Assembly (NCBI GenBank): GCA_031425035.1
Contig: JANPIN010000016.1
Span: 1-64,000 of the forward strand
DNA: 64,000 nucleotides
Direction: 5' to 3'
From: M3007 sp031425035
Lineage (GTDB): Bacteria > Bacteroidota > Bacteroidia > Chitinophagales > Saprospiraceae
The position numbers and the translations under genes are program-made. The notes under the pieces were generated by a model that saw only the letters and a program-made list of their open reading frames with translations, did no database searches and was not told where the DNA came from. Of this stretch, positions 10,101 to 17,901 are shown one piece after another. How positions within the stretch are numbered: position 1 is the stretch's first letter; every line of letters begins with the position of its first letter.

Positions 10101-10203
10101 CAGATTCTAACTCAACTGGTTGGTCATAGATATTCCATCCACGCCCTCTTTGTTCCCAAGCGTAGAATTGAGCGGTGAGATATTCTGAGAGGGCATGGTT
10201 CAT
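7126..10203 (-). CDS. VirD4/TraG-type coupling ATPase with C-terminal nuclease-like domain
   Basis: 1025 aa. A long N-terminal domain (1-400) resembles that of HerA/VirD4-like ATPases of conjugative elements. Walker A GATGTGKSS is at about 414-422, followed by VLDPHGDLIEE (about 440-450), the usual hallmark of TraG/TraD-like proteins. The Walker B strand FYIDEFQNF lies near 650, and a TraM-recognition-like segment LAHQDLEQLAH follows. A charged linker (about 810-880) leads to a C-terminal domain with GSVDVSLQRDD and IACEIS, compatible with a PD-(D/E)XK-like fold. It probably pumps or couples DNA to a secretion channel. No relaxase is nearby. Confidence 0.75.
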   Translation of the reverse strand: MNHALSEYLTAQFYAWEQRGRGWNIYDQPVELESEFIPFFGHFPPNRAAQIDDGRRPRFFPGIQEALGIFKKPSGTSFGDEAFDKLEEIYPVHAYVYENPNPVIELEINFDKDTRVVFEHIEQLLLMLSTSQGIVGFEIFGTKEKITIQFVCIGRDANNFKSYISAYAPGVGINESPGNLLRSIDFSQPVRVADLGLRDEFMRPLRVWNKFDPDPLAGCIAALESIEADEFGMLQILFQAAINPWAESMQRAIADGKGGSFFGDAPDMLPLTKEKISCPMYATVVRTIGKASTADRAIAVGERIAQSLIAYHRTGSNTLISLPGPISCNADDIIARRSRRIGMLLNSNELASIVHIPDRSVISPKLRTYAGKTKKALTDVKGHAFELGVNIHLGQETLVTLSDQHRLRHMHVIGATGTGKSSLLLNLITEDIVQGRGVAVLDPHGDLIEEVIRQVPLERLKDVVLVDPSDSEYPIGLNLLSANSDPERIILSSDLVALFRRFATSWGDQMTSVLANAVNAILESSTGGTLIDLRRFLVESSFRNKFLQTVEDPNIIYYWKHEFQLLRQNTVAPILTRLDTFLRPRIVRNMMAQKEGLDFREILDTQKILLVKLAQGLIGEENSYLLGTLVVAKLHQAAQSRQNLAPEKRNPFYFYIDEFQNFITPSMSAIITGARKYGLGLILAHQDLEQLAHRDAELANSVLSNPAIRVCFRCGDKDAGKLESGFSHFDSTDLQSLSIGQAIVRVGQKDHDFNLSFPLIPKVEAGVAEEKERTVIDHCRSTYALHQSAVEEILRDALQGEVISPKPTRTAKASKEETLPPDPPVERTEKGEEKPKSQVDFQVEAQQFVDKEVEREQIREHRFIQEYVKKIAEARNFKAVLEEPVNDRTGSVDVSLQRDDLKIACEISVTNTVEYEVQNIQKCLTAGYQLVFMISNDLKHLSDIRNLAVTAVDSSIHNRLYFVSKDEFVSQLDLILAQQSQPEEVRAKGYRVKLTYTGSTDIAGQQKALKEVILASMRRKDEEEE

Positions 10204-10209
10204 GCCCTA

Positions 10210-10743
10210 TTACTTTTGACTAAACATGGATCGCAAATCAGGCTGTCGTTCAAGCTCCGTTAAGCCCCTGATTCCTTTGGCTTCGGTGATGCGGTCAACG
10301 GCGGACTGTACACATTGTTGGACACATGCCCTGAATGCGGCATCGGTATCCTGCCTGTAGTAGGTATCAACCTTGAACGTTTGCTTACTGTTAAACCTCT
10401 CAAGAAAAGCGCTTACCTTTCTCAACCACCAGGAGAAGAAAAATCCGTTGCCCCACGGAGCCGCGCAAATGTGGTAGATATAATCCCCGCGAGAGACTTC
10501 AAGGTACAGGCGTTGATGGGAAAGGATACCGCCCTGATGAAAAGTTTTTCTCTCTGTCTTGTAGTCTGGCATTTGCCATTCGTTTAGGAGTTCCTCTACC
10601 AGAGTATAAAATTCCTCTGGGTCATGCTGCATGTTTGGGAAGAGATGGTTCCATTGGCCTATGACCTCTGATCTTATTGAAAAGAGGACAACCAGGAATA
10701 CTACGAAGAGGAAGAAGATGAAGATACCCATATCGTTTATCAT
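10210..10743 (-). CDS. Membrane-anchored protein of unknown function
   Basis: 177 aa with one N-terminal transmembrane helix (about 6-22, IFIFFLFVVFLVVLFSI) followed by a soluble domain with aromatic stretches such as GNGFFFSWWLRK. It ends 6 nt before the coupling ATPase start, so the two are co-transcribed and probably work together at the membrane. No family recognised. Upstream, 10744-10919 contains only a short AAGAACAGC-type triple repeat near 10770-10800. Confidence 0.55.
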   Translation of the reverse strand: MINDMGIFIFFLFVVFLVVLFSIRSEVIGQWNHLFPNMQHDPEEFYTLVEELLNEWQMPDYKTERKTFHQGGILSHQRLYLEVSRGDYIYHICAAPWGNGFFFSWWLRKVSAFLERFNSKQTFKVDTYYRQDTDAAFRACVQQCVQSAVDRITEAKGIRGLTELERQPDLRSMFSQK

Positions 10744-10919
10744 TTAGTTAATACAAAGATATATGGATTTGCAAGAACAGCAAGAACAGCAAGAGCAGCA
10801 TTAATCAGTACGCGACACCTAAACCATGCAAAACAAAAATCCCTGCACTGGCGATTGCCAATACAGAGATTGATTTTTGCTGAGAGAGATACTATTTCGC
10901 TAAACGCAACACTTGGGTT

Positions 10920-11861
10920 TTAGTCACCATTTGTCTTCCTCCGGTTTAAAATGAAGTCCGCCGCTTTCTGCGCTTCCGCAGCAGCTTTGAAAATAATTTT
11001 GTTGTCCTCCTTCAATATCCCTATCCATCCTGCGAGATAGGCTGCATTGTTTTCCATGATGTCGTCATAATCAATTTGGGCAGTGGAGCAAAGGAACGAT
11101 GCACCCATCTCAGCTACTAACTCTTCACGGCCATATGGCTTGGTGCCATAAACCTGCGGATTCATTACCTCTTCTCGAGCAAGACGTGAACTATGGCCAG
11201 TGCTATGGATCAGTTCATGAAAGAAGGTTGCATAAAAGGCTCCTGAGGATTCAAACTGCCGGATTGGAGGCGTGGTTACAAAATCATACGTTGGGGAATA
11301 GAAGGCGCGGTTGCCTTCAAGAATTCGTACTTCTGGCCTGTTGGGCATCTGATCAATAATACATTCACAAACAGCAATTTTTTCGTTCGGTTTGAGCTCG
11401 ATTTCTGAAATTTCAGAATCTATTCCTTCGATGTCGGCAATGTTGAACACATTATAATACTTGATGAACTTCAAAATCTGTATTTCTTCTCCATGATCGG
11501 AACTAGTGCGGGCTTGCTCTCTGGAAAGGGTCTGGTCGTTTCCATCTTTATAGTAAACATTAAAATAAATGACCATCTCGGCTTTGGCTCCTTTGCGAAT
11601 TTTACCGCCTCTTTCTTGCACCTGATTAAAAGTCATGAAATATGGGATCGAGTGCGATGTGTTGTTCATCAGAATCAGATTGATACCGGTATAGATATGG
11701 CCGGTAGCATAATTACGGGCCAAGCCATAAGTACTCCACGTTCTGCGCCAGGACGCTACGCCCTGCTCGATCAGCCGAATGATTTTGTCCGTTACTTCTT
11801 GGTACAGATCACGGCGTGTGATGGGTGTGGCACGTTCTGCCACTGCGGTTGCAATGTGCAT
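10920..11861 (-). CDS. ArdC-like antirestriction protein (ssDNA-binding + zincin domains)
   Basis: 313 aa. The N-terminal half (about 15-140) fits the ArdC ssDNA-binding domain: LIEQGVASWRRTW, YTGINLILM, and GGKIRKGAKAEMVIYF. The C-terminal half has the zinc metallopeptidase motif HELIHSTGH (about 215-223) and a later EELVAEMGASFL helix supplying the third ligand. ArdC proteins protect incoming plasmid DNA from host restriction, and occur on mobile elements. It follows radC by 32 nt. Confidence 0.88.
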   Translation of the reverse strand: MHIATAVAERATPITRRDLYQEVTDKIIRLIEQGVASWRRTWSTYGLARNYATGHIYTGINLILMNNTSHSIPYFMTFNQVQERGGKIRKGAKAEMVIYFNVYYKDGNDQTLSREQARTSSDHGEEIQILKFIKYYNVFNIADIEGIDSEISEIELKPNEKIAVCECIIDQMPNRPEVRILEGNRAFYSPTYDFVTTPPIRQFESSGAFYATFFHELIHSTGHSSRLAREEVMNPQVYGTKPYGREELVAEMGASFLCSTAQIDYDDIMENNAAYLAGWIGILKEDNKIIFKAAAEAQKAADFILNRRKTNGD

Positions 11862-11893
11862 GATAGGAAAGTTAGGATGGTGAATGGTTGGAG

Positions 11894-12352
11894 TTACAGC
11901 GTTCCTTCATCAGCGAAGGAATAGTAGCCGGCATGCGGGGCAAGGATTAGATGATCGAGTATTGGCATTTCGAATAGTTCACCCGCTTTGCGTAACCGTC
12001 GGGTAAGGTCGATATCTGCTTGACTTGGCTGGAGGCTGCCGGAAGGATGGTTATGTGCAACAACGAGACCTGCTGCCAATCCTTTGAGAGCGGCGGCAAA
12101 GACGATCTTTGCATCTACCACAGTACCGGCAAGGCCTCCGCGAGAAGCCCGGAAAATACCTTTAACTTGGTTGGCTTTGTTTAAGAACAGCACATTAAAT
12201 TCTTCCCAGAGTTCCATATCAGGGCTCCAGTTGGTGCGAAAGATGCTTTCAGCATCGGACGAAGAAGATATTCTTGGCCGGTCGGCCGCCTGTATTTTGC
12301 TCAGGTACGAAACTTGTATTTCCGAAACCTGCCAGAGGTGTAAATTTTTCAT
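11894..12352 (-). CDS. radC: RadC/JAB-domain protein of mobile elements
   Basis: About 152 aa from the preferred start at 12352 (MKNLHLWQVSEIQ), which is the usual N-terminus of Bacteroidota RadC proteins. A longer frame to 12421 would run into an upstream repeat shared with another gene. JAMM motif HNHPSGSLQPSQAD is at about 100-113. RadC-like JAB proteins are common on Bacteroidota integrative elements; a DNA metabolism role is assumed but their biochemical activity is unclear. Lies upstream of ardC in the same orientation. Confidence 0.88.
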   Translation of the reverse strand: MKNLHLWQVSEIQVSYLSKIQAADRPRISSSSDAESIFRTNWSPDMELWEEFNVLFLNKANQVKGIFRASRGGLAGTVVDAKIVFAAALKGLAAGLVVAHNHPSGSLQPSQADIDLTRRLRKAGELFEMPILDHLILAPHAGYYSFADEGTL

Positions 12353-12362
12353 TTTAAACCGG

Positions 12363-12450
12363 TTTAGATTGTCAAAGAATGATTCTAAAGCCAGTGTAAT
12401 GGAAGTGGCACTCGGGGCCAAGACGGTAGAAATTGCCAGCTTGGTAATTG
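12363..12450 (-). promoter_or_regulatory. Upstream regulatory repeat, copy 1 (before radC)
   Basis: About 88 bp immediately upstream of the radC ATG at 12352. It is an imperfect direct copy of 13181-13266, which sits 13 bp upstream of the DUF960-like gene at 13167. Shared blocks include TTCTTTGACAATCTAAA close to the start codon, TACACTGG and TACCGTCT/TGCCGTCT. The position relative to both starts points to a shared promoter or operator rather than coding sequence. Confidence 0.6.
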
Positions 12451-12519
12451 GCTAGAGATGGTAGGCGGTCGCTTCTGTTTTTTTGAAACGAGACAGGTGA
12501 AGTGGGTATAAATCATACA

Positions 12520-12538
12520 CCTATATATATGGTGTCAG
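12520..12538. repeat. Small perfect palindrome
   Basis: ACACCTATATATATGGTGT: five-base arms around an AT-rich centre, in the 145-bp gap between radC's repeat and the terminator at 12547. Could be an operator or a weak hairpin; no neighbouring evidence decides. Confidence 0.35.
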
Positions 12539-12546
12539 GAAACAAA

Positions 12547-12572
12547 AAACCAACGGCGATTTTGCCGTTGGC
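12547..12572 (-). terminator. Rho-independent terminator after the 75-aa gene
   Basis: On the minus strand CCAACGGC-AAAATC-GCCGTTGG is followed by TTTTTTGTTT: an 8-bp perfect stem with a T tract, just after the stop at 12578. Confidence 0.8.
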
Positions 12573-12577
12573 ATAGT

Positions 12578-12805
12578 TTAATTGGATTCCCCACCTTTTT
12601 TTGGTTGAGGCAATGAAGGCTGGGAGTCGGTAACTGATTCCACTTTCAATTCTTCTTTCGCTGCTTCGATGTCGAGTTCATGTTTTTGAATTTCAAGATC
12701 AATCTTGCGTTTTTCAAATTGAAGTTTGCGGATGGCAGTCTCGGCCGCCCTGATACGGTCTTGCGCAGGCGTCGATTCGACAGTGCGCGGTGCACCTCGT
12801 GGCAT
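12578..12805 (-). CDS. Small coiled-coil protein
   Basis: 75 aa, charged, with a predicted helix/coiled coil at about 14-58 (AAETAIRKLQFEKRKIDLE) and a Ser/Pro-rich tail. No recognised family. It precedes a strong terminator, which supports it being a real transcript end. Coding strand matches the surrounding mobilisation genes. Confidence 0.5.
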   Translation of the reverse strand: MPRGAPRTVESTPAQDRIRAAETAIRKLQFEKRKIDLEIQKHELDIEAAKEELKVESVTDSQPSLPQPKKGGESN

Positions 12806-12873
12806 ATGAAAAAGATTTAGTTGTGAAGAAAATTGTTAGGTACTTGTATATGCTGTGTTACTACAATGAAATC

Positions 12874-13167
12874 TCAATACTCTTCAGGAAACAGCAGAGT
12901 AAAGTGATTGTGGGAAAGTGGATGAGCATTGAGTTCGCTCTTTGGAACTTGATCTATTACCCAGACTCGTAAGCCATCGTCCCTTTCGTAGACTTGTAGG
13001 TAATCTATTCCTTGTTTCTGATTTACAAACTCATGGAGATCGGTGAGGATAAAAAGTACTTCCTCGGAGGTCAGAGTGGTAGTTACGCCGCGTGTAAGGA
13101 AACACGACCCGGCGAACCAAAAATCTTGATCTTCCTGTTCTTGGGGTAATCTTGTCCAAATTGCCAT
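12874..13167 (-). CDS. DUF960-like small protein
   Basis: 97 aa. The order LTRGV (about 25-29), then DYLQVYERDD (about 58-67), a VIDQVP segment and the ending LLFPEEY resembles the phage/plasmid DUF960 family (TRGV...DYLQVF...LLPEEY). DUF960 has no known activity. It carries the same upstream repeat as radC, so both are probably co-regulated. Confidence 0.55.
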   Translation of the reverse strand: MAIWTRLPQEQEDQDFWFAGSCFLTRGVTTTLTSEEVLFILTDLHEFVNQKQGIDYLQVYERDDGLRVWVIDQVPKSELNAHPLSHNHFTLLFPEEY

Positions 13168-13180
13168 AGGTGAATTGCTT

Positions 13181-13266
13181 GATTTAGATTGTCAAAGAAT
13201 TTTCTAAACCCAGTGTAGAGAAATCAGCCTCGGGAACATAGACGGCAGAAGTTGTCAGATTAGCAA
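13181..13266 (-). promoter_or_regulatory. Upstream regulatory repeat, copy 2 (before the DUF960-like gene)
   Basis: Second copy of the roughly 86-bp upstream sequence described at 12363-12450. It lies between the TraG-like ATPase stop (13270) and the DUF960-like start (13167). Conservation between copies is highest in the 35 bp next to the start codon. Confidence 0.6.
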
Positions 13267-13269
13267 CTT

Positions 13270-14448
13270 CTATTTTTTGATATTAGAGTGCTGAACCGTT
13301 ACCCCGCTAAACGGTCGGCTTGGCTTGCCGTCGATCATTAGTTTCAAATAGATATGATGATTGGCCAGGTTGATGAAGTCTTCGACATCAAACTCCGGGT
13401 ACATCTCTTTAGCCATATGCGTCGCATCAGTTGTCCCAATACGAAATGTAATAACCGTCCCGGCATTGCCCAACACAGCGCTTTTGATCTCCTCATCCAG
13501 CTGGTCCATGTACTGATGAGCCAAGGTCATTCCAACTTTGAACTTGCGCAGTTCGGAAAACATATTGACCAGGGAGAGCGTAGTAAAGTTGTGAAACTCG
13601 TCCATGTAGACCATGAATGGAACACGATTTTCTTCGGCAGTATCCACCCTGCTAAATGCGGCTGAGGCAATGGAGGTAATGAACAGAGCACCGAGGATAT
13701 GGGAGACATCTGCTCCAACATGGCCTTTGGAAAGATTCACCAGGACAATTTTCTTTTCATCCATTGCCTTGCGTAATGAGACCTCTTGAGTGTTTTCGAT
13801 CAGCACCCGTCGGATCACTGGATGCACCAGCATCCCGCCAACCTTGTTCATCACTGGCAACAGATCGTATTTGTTGTATTCCGAGAATTCTCGCTTCCAG
13901 AATTTTTTAACTATATCACTTTTGACATGCTGCATTGCTTCCCTTCGGAAATCCTTGTTAAGCAGGATCTCCGAAATGTCCGCAATAGTTGCTTGTGGCT
14001 GATCGAGCAAGGTCAGGATTGCATAACGAAGTATATGCTCCAATTTTACACCCCAGGCACTGCCCCAGAGTTTAGCAAATACCTCCAAAATGCCGGATGC
14101 GACCAGAGACCTTTTTTCAAGGGTTACGCGTTTGAAGGGATTGTAGCGGAGCGTAAGGTTTTGGTCAGGGATATTGAAATATATCACATCTTCTTTTCGC
14201 CATTCCGGGATCACCTTCGCTATTTTTTCAACCAAGTCGCCGTGCGGATCAAGCAGACAACAGCCCCGCCCTGCCTCTATATCCTGGAGCAGCATAGTTT
14301 CTAAACAGGTTGATTTCCCCGTTCCGGTCTTCCCTATTATATAGGTGTGCATCAACCGATCTGCTTGTTTAATGCCAAAGAGACGCTGGTCACTTCTCCA
14401 GTTGACTTTAGCAAAGTAGGTTATGTCTTTGTTGGAGGCATGGGTCAT
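13270..14448 (-). CDS. Second VirD4/TraG-like coupling ATPase, compact form
   Basis: 392 aa, consisting almost only of the motor. Walker A GKTGTGKSTC at about 39-48, CCLLDPHGDLVEKIAKVIP at about 63-81, Walker B YMDEFHNF near 280, and LAHQYMDQL near 310 (compare LAHQDLEQL in the ATPase at 7126-10203). It is a paralogue of that larger ATPase, lacking its 400-residue N-terminal and nuclease-like C-terminal domains. The start overlaps the methyltransferase stop by ATGA (14445-14448), so they are translationally coupled. Probably moves DNA during transfer; partner relaxase not found in the window. Confidence 0.78.
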   Translation of the reverse strand: MTHASNKDITYFAKVNWRSDQRLFGIKQADRLMHTYIIGKTGTGKSTCLETMLLQDIEAGRGCCLLDPHGDLVEKIAKVIPEWRKEDVIYFNIPDQNLTLRYNPFKRVTLEKRSLVASGILEVFAKLWGSAWGVKLEHILRYAILTLLDQPQATIADISEILLNKDFRREAMQHVKSDIVKKFWKREFSEYNKYDLLPVMNKVGGMLVHPVIRRVLIENTQEVSLRKAMDEKKIVLVNLSKGHVGADVSHILGALFITSIASAAFSRVDTAEENRVPFMVYMDEFHNFTTLSLVNMFSELRKFKVGMTLAHQYMDQLDEEIKSAVLGNAGTVITFRIGTTDATHMAKEMYPEFDVEDFINLANHHIYLKLMIDGKPSRPFSGVTVQHSNIKK

Positions 14449-15194
14449 AAGTCATTTAATCGCTTCTCGGCGATAAGGCAATAATTAGTCGAAACTTCGG
14501 AGCCGATGAAGTTTCGATTTAGCCGCCTACAGGCGACGGCAGTCGTACCAATTCCCATGAATGGGTCAAACACCAGGTCACCTTCGTTACTAAACAGCTG
14601 GATGCAGCGAGAAGGCAGGGACTCTGGGAATGCTGCCGGATGTTCCTTTCTGTTTTTAGTTCTGAGGTTCCACACTCCGGAGAAGCCGGCAATGAATTCT
14701 TCTTCCGAATTATTGGCCACACCAGACTGGTCCTTCTTCCACCGCCCCTTGTACAAAATGATGATACCTGCAACAGGGCTGTGTAGCGCCGAAGCCGAAA
14801 ACCAACTGCCCCACCCCATATTCTTTCCCTTCCTGTCATCTTGCCAGAGGGGCAATCCATAATATTTAAAACCCATCTTCTCTGCGATGGCTATGATATT
14901 GGCGACCGGAGAGCATCGCACGCCATTCATTGAGATGGACAAATAGTGGTTGATACAGACTCGGCCGTCAGGCTTAGTCACTCGGTATAGTTCGCGAAGC
15001 CAATACTTGATCCAGGCGAAATAGTCAGCGTAGGGGCGGGAGTCCACATAGGAATCGTATTTGATACCGATGTTGTACGGTGGACTGGTGACAGTCAGGT
15101 CAACATACTTATCTGGTATGCGGGTAAGAGTATTGAGGCAATCTTCATTGTAAATTTTGTTTAGCTTGATCCAGGTGGGTTTTTGATCTTCCAT
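14445..15194 (-). CDS. Beta-class DNA methyltransferase (N4-C or N6-A)
   Basis: About 249 aa from the ATG at 15194 (MEDQKPTWIKLNKIYNEDCL); an in-frame ATG at 15281 would add 29 residues unlike the family. Motif IV TSPPYNIG comes first and motif I VFDPFMGIGTTAVA is near the C-terminus: the beta order IV-TRD-I. SPPY is used by amino-methyltransferases for either N4-cytosine or N6-adenine. With no restriction nuclease next to it, it is most likely a solitary protective methylase of the mobile element. Confidence 0.85.
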   Translation of the reverse strand: MEDQKPTWIKLNKIYNEDCLNTLTRIPDKYVDLTVTSPPYNIGIKYDSYVDSRPYADYFAWIKYWLRELYRVTKPDGRVCINHYLSISMNGVRCSPVANIIAIAEKMGFKYYGLPLWQDDRKGKNMGWGSWFSASALHSPVAGIIILYKGRWKKDQSGVANNSEEEFIAGFSGVWNLRTKNRKEHPAAFPESLPSRCIQLFSNEGDLVFDPFMGIGTTAVACRRLNRNFIGSEVSTNYCLIAEKRLNDL

Positions 15195-15303
15195 ATAAAG
15201 ATCGTAGCGCTCGTAACCGGTTTTCCAAAGACGGTGGAAATAGGCACTATGACAATTTCTGGCCTCTACTGAAAATATCATGGCACATCTACACTATGAA
15301 TAG

Positions 15304-15480
15304 ATGAAACCCGAAAAAGAATCAAAAACCCTCCAGTTCGTCCGTGAACTGTGTAAGGGGAAAACAGAAGAAGAAATCTTAGAAGCAGAACAAAATTTCA
15401 AGGACTACCTATTGGTAGTCAAAGAGATATGTGACAGACTGGAACGCGAGGGCAAAGGCCTTCCGAGCTTTGACGATTAA
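15304..15480 (+). CDS. Small helical protein, EEAICNYEEY family, copy 0
   Basis: 58 aa, too short to be noticed alone but clearly homologous to the small proteins at 17569, 25281, 27746 and 33612: FVRELCKGKTEEEILEAEQ aligns with their ..MEGNTxEEIEEAICN, and CDRLEREGKGLP aligns with VDRLEREGKSLP. Predicted two-helix protein. It sits 32 nt before the serine recombinase, on the same strand, and may be its regulator or accessory factor. Function unknown. Confidence 0.7.
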   Translation: MKPEKESKTLQFVRELCKGKTEEEILEAEQNFKDYLLVVKEICDRLEREGKGLPSFDD

Positions 15481-15512
15481 AAATAATAGAGCTATAGTAT
15501 TTATATCAAGCA

Positions 15513-17117
15513 ATGAAAAAAGTATATGGATATATACGGGTATCAACCGTCAAACAAGGCACAGGAGTATCGCTTCAAGAACAAAAGGAAGCGATAGTTC
15601 GATATGCAGAAAAACACGATCTTATTATTATAAAGTGGTTTGAAGAACTGGAGACTGCTGCAAAGCAAGGACGGCCACTGTTCACAAGAATGATGAAACT
15701 TCTACAAACCGGCAAAGCAGACGGCGTTATCATCCACAAAATTGATCGAAGTGCACGCAATCTAAAAGACTGGGCGGCCATTGGCGATCTAACAGATAAA
15801 GGCGTCAACGTGTATTTCGCACATGAAAGCCTTGATATGGATACTCGTGGTGGTCGCTTGACCGCCGATATTCAGGCGGTCATTGCTTCGGATTATATTC
15901 GGAATCTAAAAGACGAAACCCGCAAAGGAATATATGGTCGTTTGAAGCAAGGCCAGTTTCCATTCAATGCGCCGATTGGCTATATAAACAATGGGCCAGG
16001 TCAATTAAAGACGATTGATGCAATTAAAGGGCCGTTGGTCAAAAAGGCATTTGAGTTATACGCAAACGAGAGATATAACCTTGATACGCTCGTAAAAACC
16101 ATGAGAAGTCTCGGGCTTAGAAACTCAAAAGGAGGTTTCATCTCTATTGCAACAATGGCAAAGGTTCTAAACAACGCCTTTTACACTGGAGTCCTAAAAG
16201 TAAAAGGTAAAACATTTCAGGGCGGACATGAACCGTTAATTTCGTCTACTCTTTTTACGAAAGTGCAAGACGCACTCAATGGTAAAACCAATGCAAGGCC
16301 CATTAAACACGATTTCTTGTTTCGTCGATTTGTAAAGTGTGCAGATTGTGGTTTTTCGTTAATCGGTGAAAAGCAAAAGGGTTATTCATATTACCGTTGC
16401 CATTCAAGAGATTGTCCTACAAAAGGTATACGTGAAGAAGTGTTAGAAAATGCTTTAATCCAATGTTTCGAACAAGTTCAACTCCATGCACTTGAAAACA
16501 AAATACTACATGATTTATTTGAGGAGACAACAGATGGTTGGTCAGTATCTCAGAAGAGGATTGAGGAATCTTTAAAAATCCAACAGGGTAACATATCAAA
16601 GAAGCTAGATCGGCTTACTGATGCTTACGTCGATAACGCTATCGACAAGCAGCTTTTCGAGGAAAAAAAAGAGAAGTTGCTAGTCGAATTGCAAGGATTT
16701 CGTCACCAAACCAGTGATATTTCTGATCAGAGAAACTTGATCTTTAAAAAGGCCGAAAATTACCTCGAACTGATAAAAAGCCTTAAAAATTCGTATGTAA
16801 CGGGAATTATAGGAGAAAAAAGGAAAATCATGAAATCTGCCACCTCGAACTTTACAATTCAGGGAAAAAAGCCAATGATTGCAATGAGATCTCCGTTCTA
16901 CGAGGTCGCAAATAGGTTGTTTTTTTCATGTGGCGGCCCTCTTCGGGTCACACCTCGAACTTGTAACCCCGAAAATGCCAATGAGACAAGTATACGCCCG
17001 GAACCTGTGGATAGTCCAGAACTCCGGGCTCAGATGAAGGAATTACTAGACTTCATACTTCAGTATTGTGAAACCCACATTACTGAGGACGATGAACTAG
17101 GAGAAGAAATACTATGA
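15513..17117 (+). CDS. Large serine recombinase (integrase)
   Basis: 534 aa. Catalytic domain 1-150: YIRVSTVKQ with Ser11, KIDRSARN (about 76-83), and a RGGRLTADIQAVIASDY segment. Recombinase domain about 150-260 (FNAPIGYIN...LVKTMRSLGLRNSKGG). Zinc ribbon CADCG...CHSRDC at about 276-301. Coiled coil about 310-420. From residue 473 (CGGPLRVTPRTC) the last 62 residues are the same as the small acidic ORFs that head the modules at 24367, 27107 and 32954, so the recombinase 3' end is fused in frame to a module core. The stop overlaps the next ATG (ATGA). Confidence 0.88.
   Translation: MKKVYGYIRVSTVKQGTGVSLQEQKEAIVRYAEKHDLIIIKWFEELETAAKQGRPLFTRMMKLLQTGKADGVIIHKIDRSARNLKDWAAIGDLTDKGVNVYFAHESLDMDTRGGRLTADIQAVIASDYIRNLKDETRKGIYGRLKQGQFPFNAPIGYINNGPGQLKTIDAIKGPLVKKAFELYANERYNLDTLVKTMRSLGLRNSKGGFISIATMAKVLNNAFYTGVLKVKGKTFQGGHEPLISSTLFTKVQDALNGKTNARPIKHDFLFRRFVKCADCGFSLIGEKQKGYSYYRCHSRDCPTKGIREEVLENALIQCFEQVQLHALENKILHDLFEETTDGWSVSQKRIEESLKIQQGNISKKLDRLTDAYVDNAIDKQLFEEKKEKLLVELQGFRHQTSDISDQRNLIFKKAENYLELIKSLKNSYVTGIIGEKRKIMKSATSNFTIQGKKPMIAMRSPFYEVANRLFFSCGGPLRVTPRTCNPENANETSIRPEPVDSPELRAQMKELLDFILQYCETHITEDDELGEEIL
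16930..16963 (+). repeat. Module core, copy A (inside recombinase 3' end)
   Basis: Starts GTGGCGGCCCTCTTCGGG and ends ACCTCGAACTTG. Identity with the cores at 24367, 27107 and 32954 begins exactly at GTGGCGGCCC; left of this point copy A is recombinase-coding sequence, while the other three have the conserved 156-nt element. This sharp edge is what a recombination crossover point looks like. A second CACCTCGAACTT lies at 16841-16852. Confidence 0.7.
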
Positions 17118-17536
17118 TCTATCAACAAACCACTCAAGTACCAAATACCGTGTTTGATCACCACCTCCCTACCCTCACAGAGGCAGAACTGAAACTATTG
17201 CTCATCATCATTCGGCAAACAAACGGCTGGTATGACAAAGCGACCGGGCGTCGGAAGTCCAGGGACAGAATCTCTCATGGACAATTCATGAAGAAAACAG
17301 GGCTCTGCCGGCGGGTGATCTCCAGATCCTTGCAGAGTCTCATCGAGAAAGGGCTCATTACTGTAACTTGCGAGAATGGCAGGATTGTGCACAAATCGGA
17401 AGAGAGGAAAGGCATGGCCAAGTTGTTCTACTCTTTCTTGCAGGAGCCGGTAAAACCGAGACCAGTACCATCGGGGATGTATGGGGTGAGATCAATCAGA
17501 CAGATTATCGGTCGATCAGACTATATGAGCTCCTAG
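17114..17536 (+). CDS. Phage replication protein O-like winged-helix protein, copy 1
   Basis: 140 aa. LTEAELKLLLIIIRQTNGWY, then SRDRISHGQFMKKTGL and RRVISRSLQSLIEKGLITV: the ordered helices and wing of the N-terminal domain of phage replication protein O/RepA-type initiators. The C-terminal part of such initiators is absent; instead there is a FYSFLQEPVKPR tail conserved in all copies. Starts at the ATGA overlap with the recombinase. Near-identical copies are at 24557, 27291 and 33142, and a broken one is at 35141. Likely DNA-binding regulator or minimal replication protein of the cassette. Confidence 0.75.
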   Translation: MIYQQTTQVPNTVFDHHLPTLTEAELKLLLIIIRQTNGWYDKATGRRKSRDRISHGQFMKKTGLCRRVISRSLQSLIEKGLITVTCENGRIVHKSEERKGMAKLFYSFLQEPVKPRPVPSGMYGVRSIRQIIGRSDYMSS

Positions 17537-17568
17537 ACAGAGCGTATAGTGAGATATATAATTTTGGT

Positions 17569-17829
17569 ATGTACCCAGAGGAGTGGAAACCTGATTTCAG
17601 ACATATGGCCGAGCGTATAGTTCGTCCTATCATGGAGGGTAATACTCAAGAAAAGATCGAGGAGGCGATTTGCAACTATGAAGAATATTTAAGGTCTGCT
17701 GGGAAATTGCAGAGAGGTTGGAGCGTGAAGGAAAAAGTTTGTTGACGGCAGAAGAAATGGGAACTATGGAACGAAAGATGAATGATATTCCTGAGGATGT
17801 ACGGAAACGGAAGAAAAAGAAAGAATAGG
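17569..17829 (+). pseudogene. EEAICNYEEY-family small protein, copy 1, frameshifted
   Basis: Begins MYPEEWKPDFRHMAERIV and follows the family to EEYL. One A is missing near 17690 (TATTTAAGGTCTGCTGG, where a frame-preserving version needs an extra A), so the frame exits to a short wrong tail ending at 17745. Adding the base restores VCWEIAERLEREGKSL, LTAEEM, and a KRKKKKE end at 17829, matching the 84-aa copy at 25281. Recent single-base loss, probably inactive. Confidence 0.7.
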
Positions 17830-17901
17830 ATTCCAACCATTAGGAATATCCACAGTTGTTGCTTTTCATCAAAAAATTGAGTATAATAAAAGTGTTCATT
17901 A

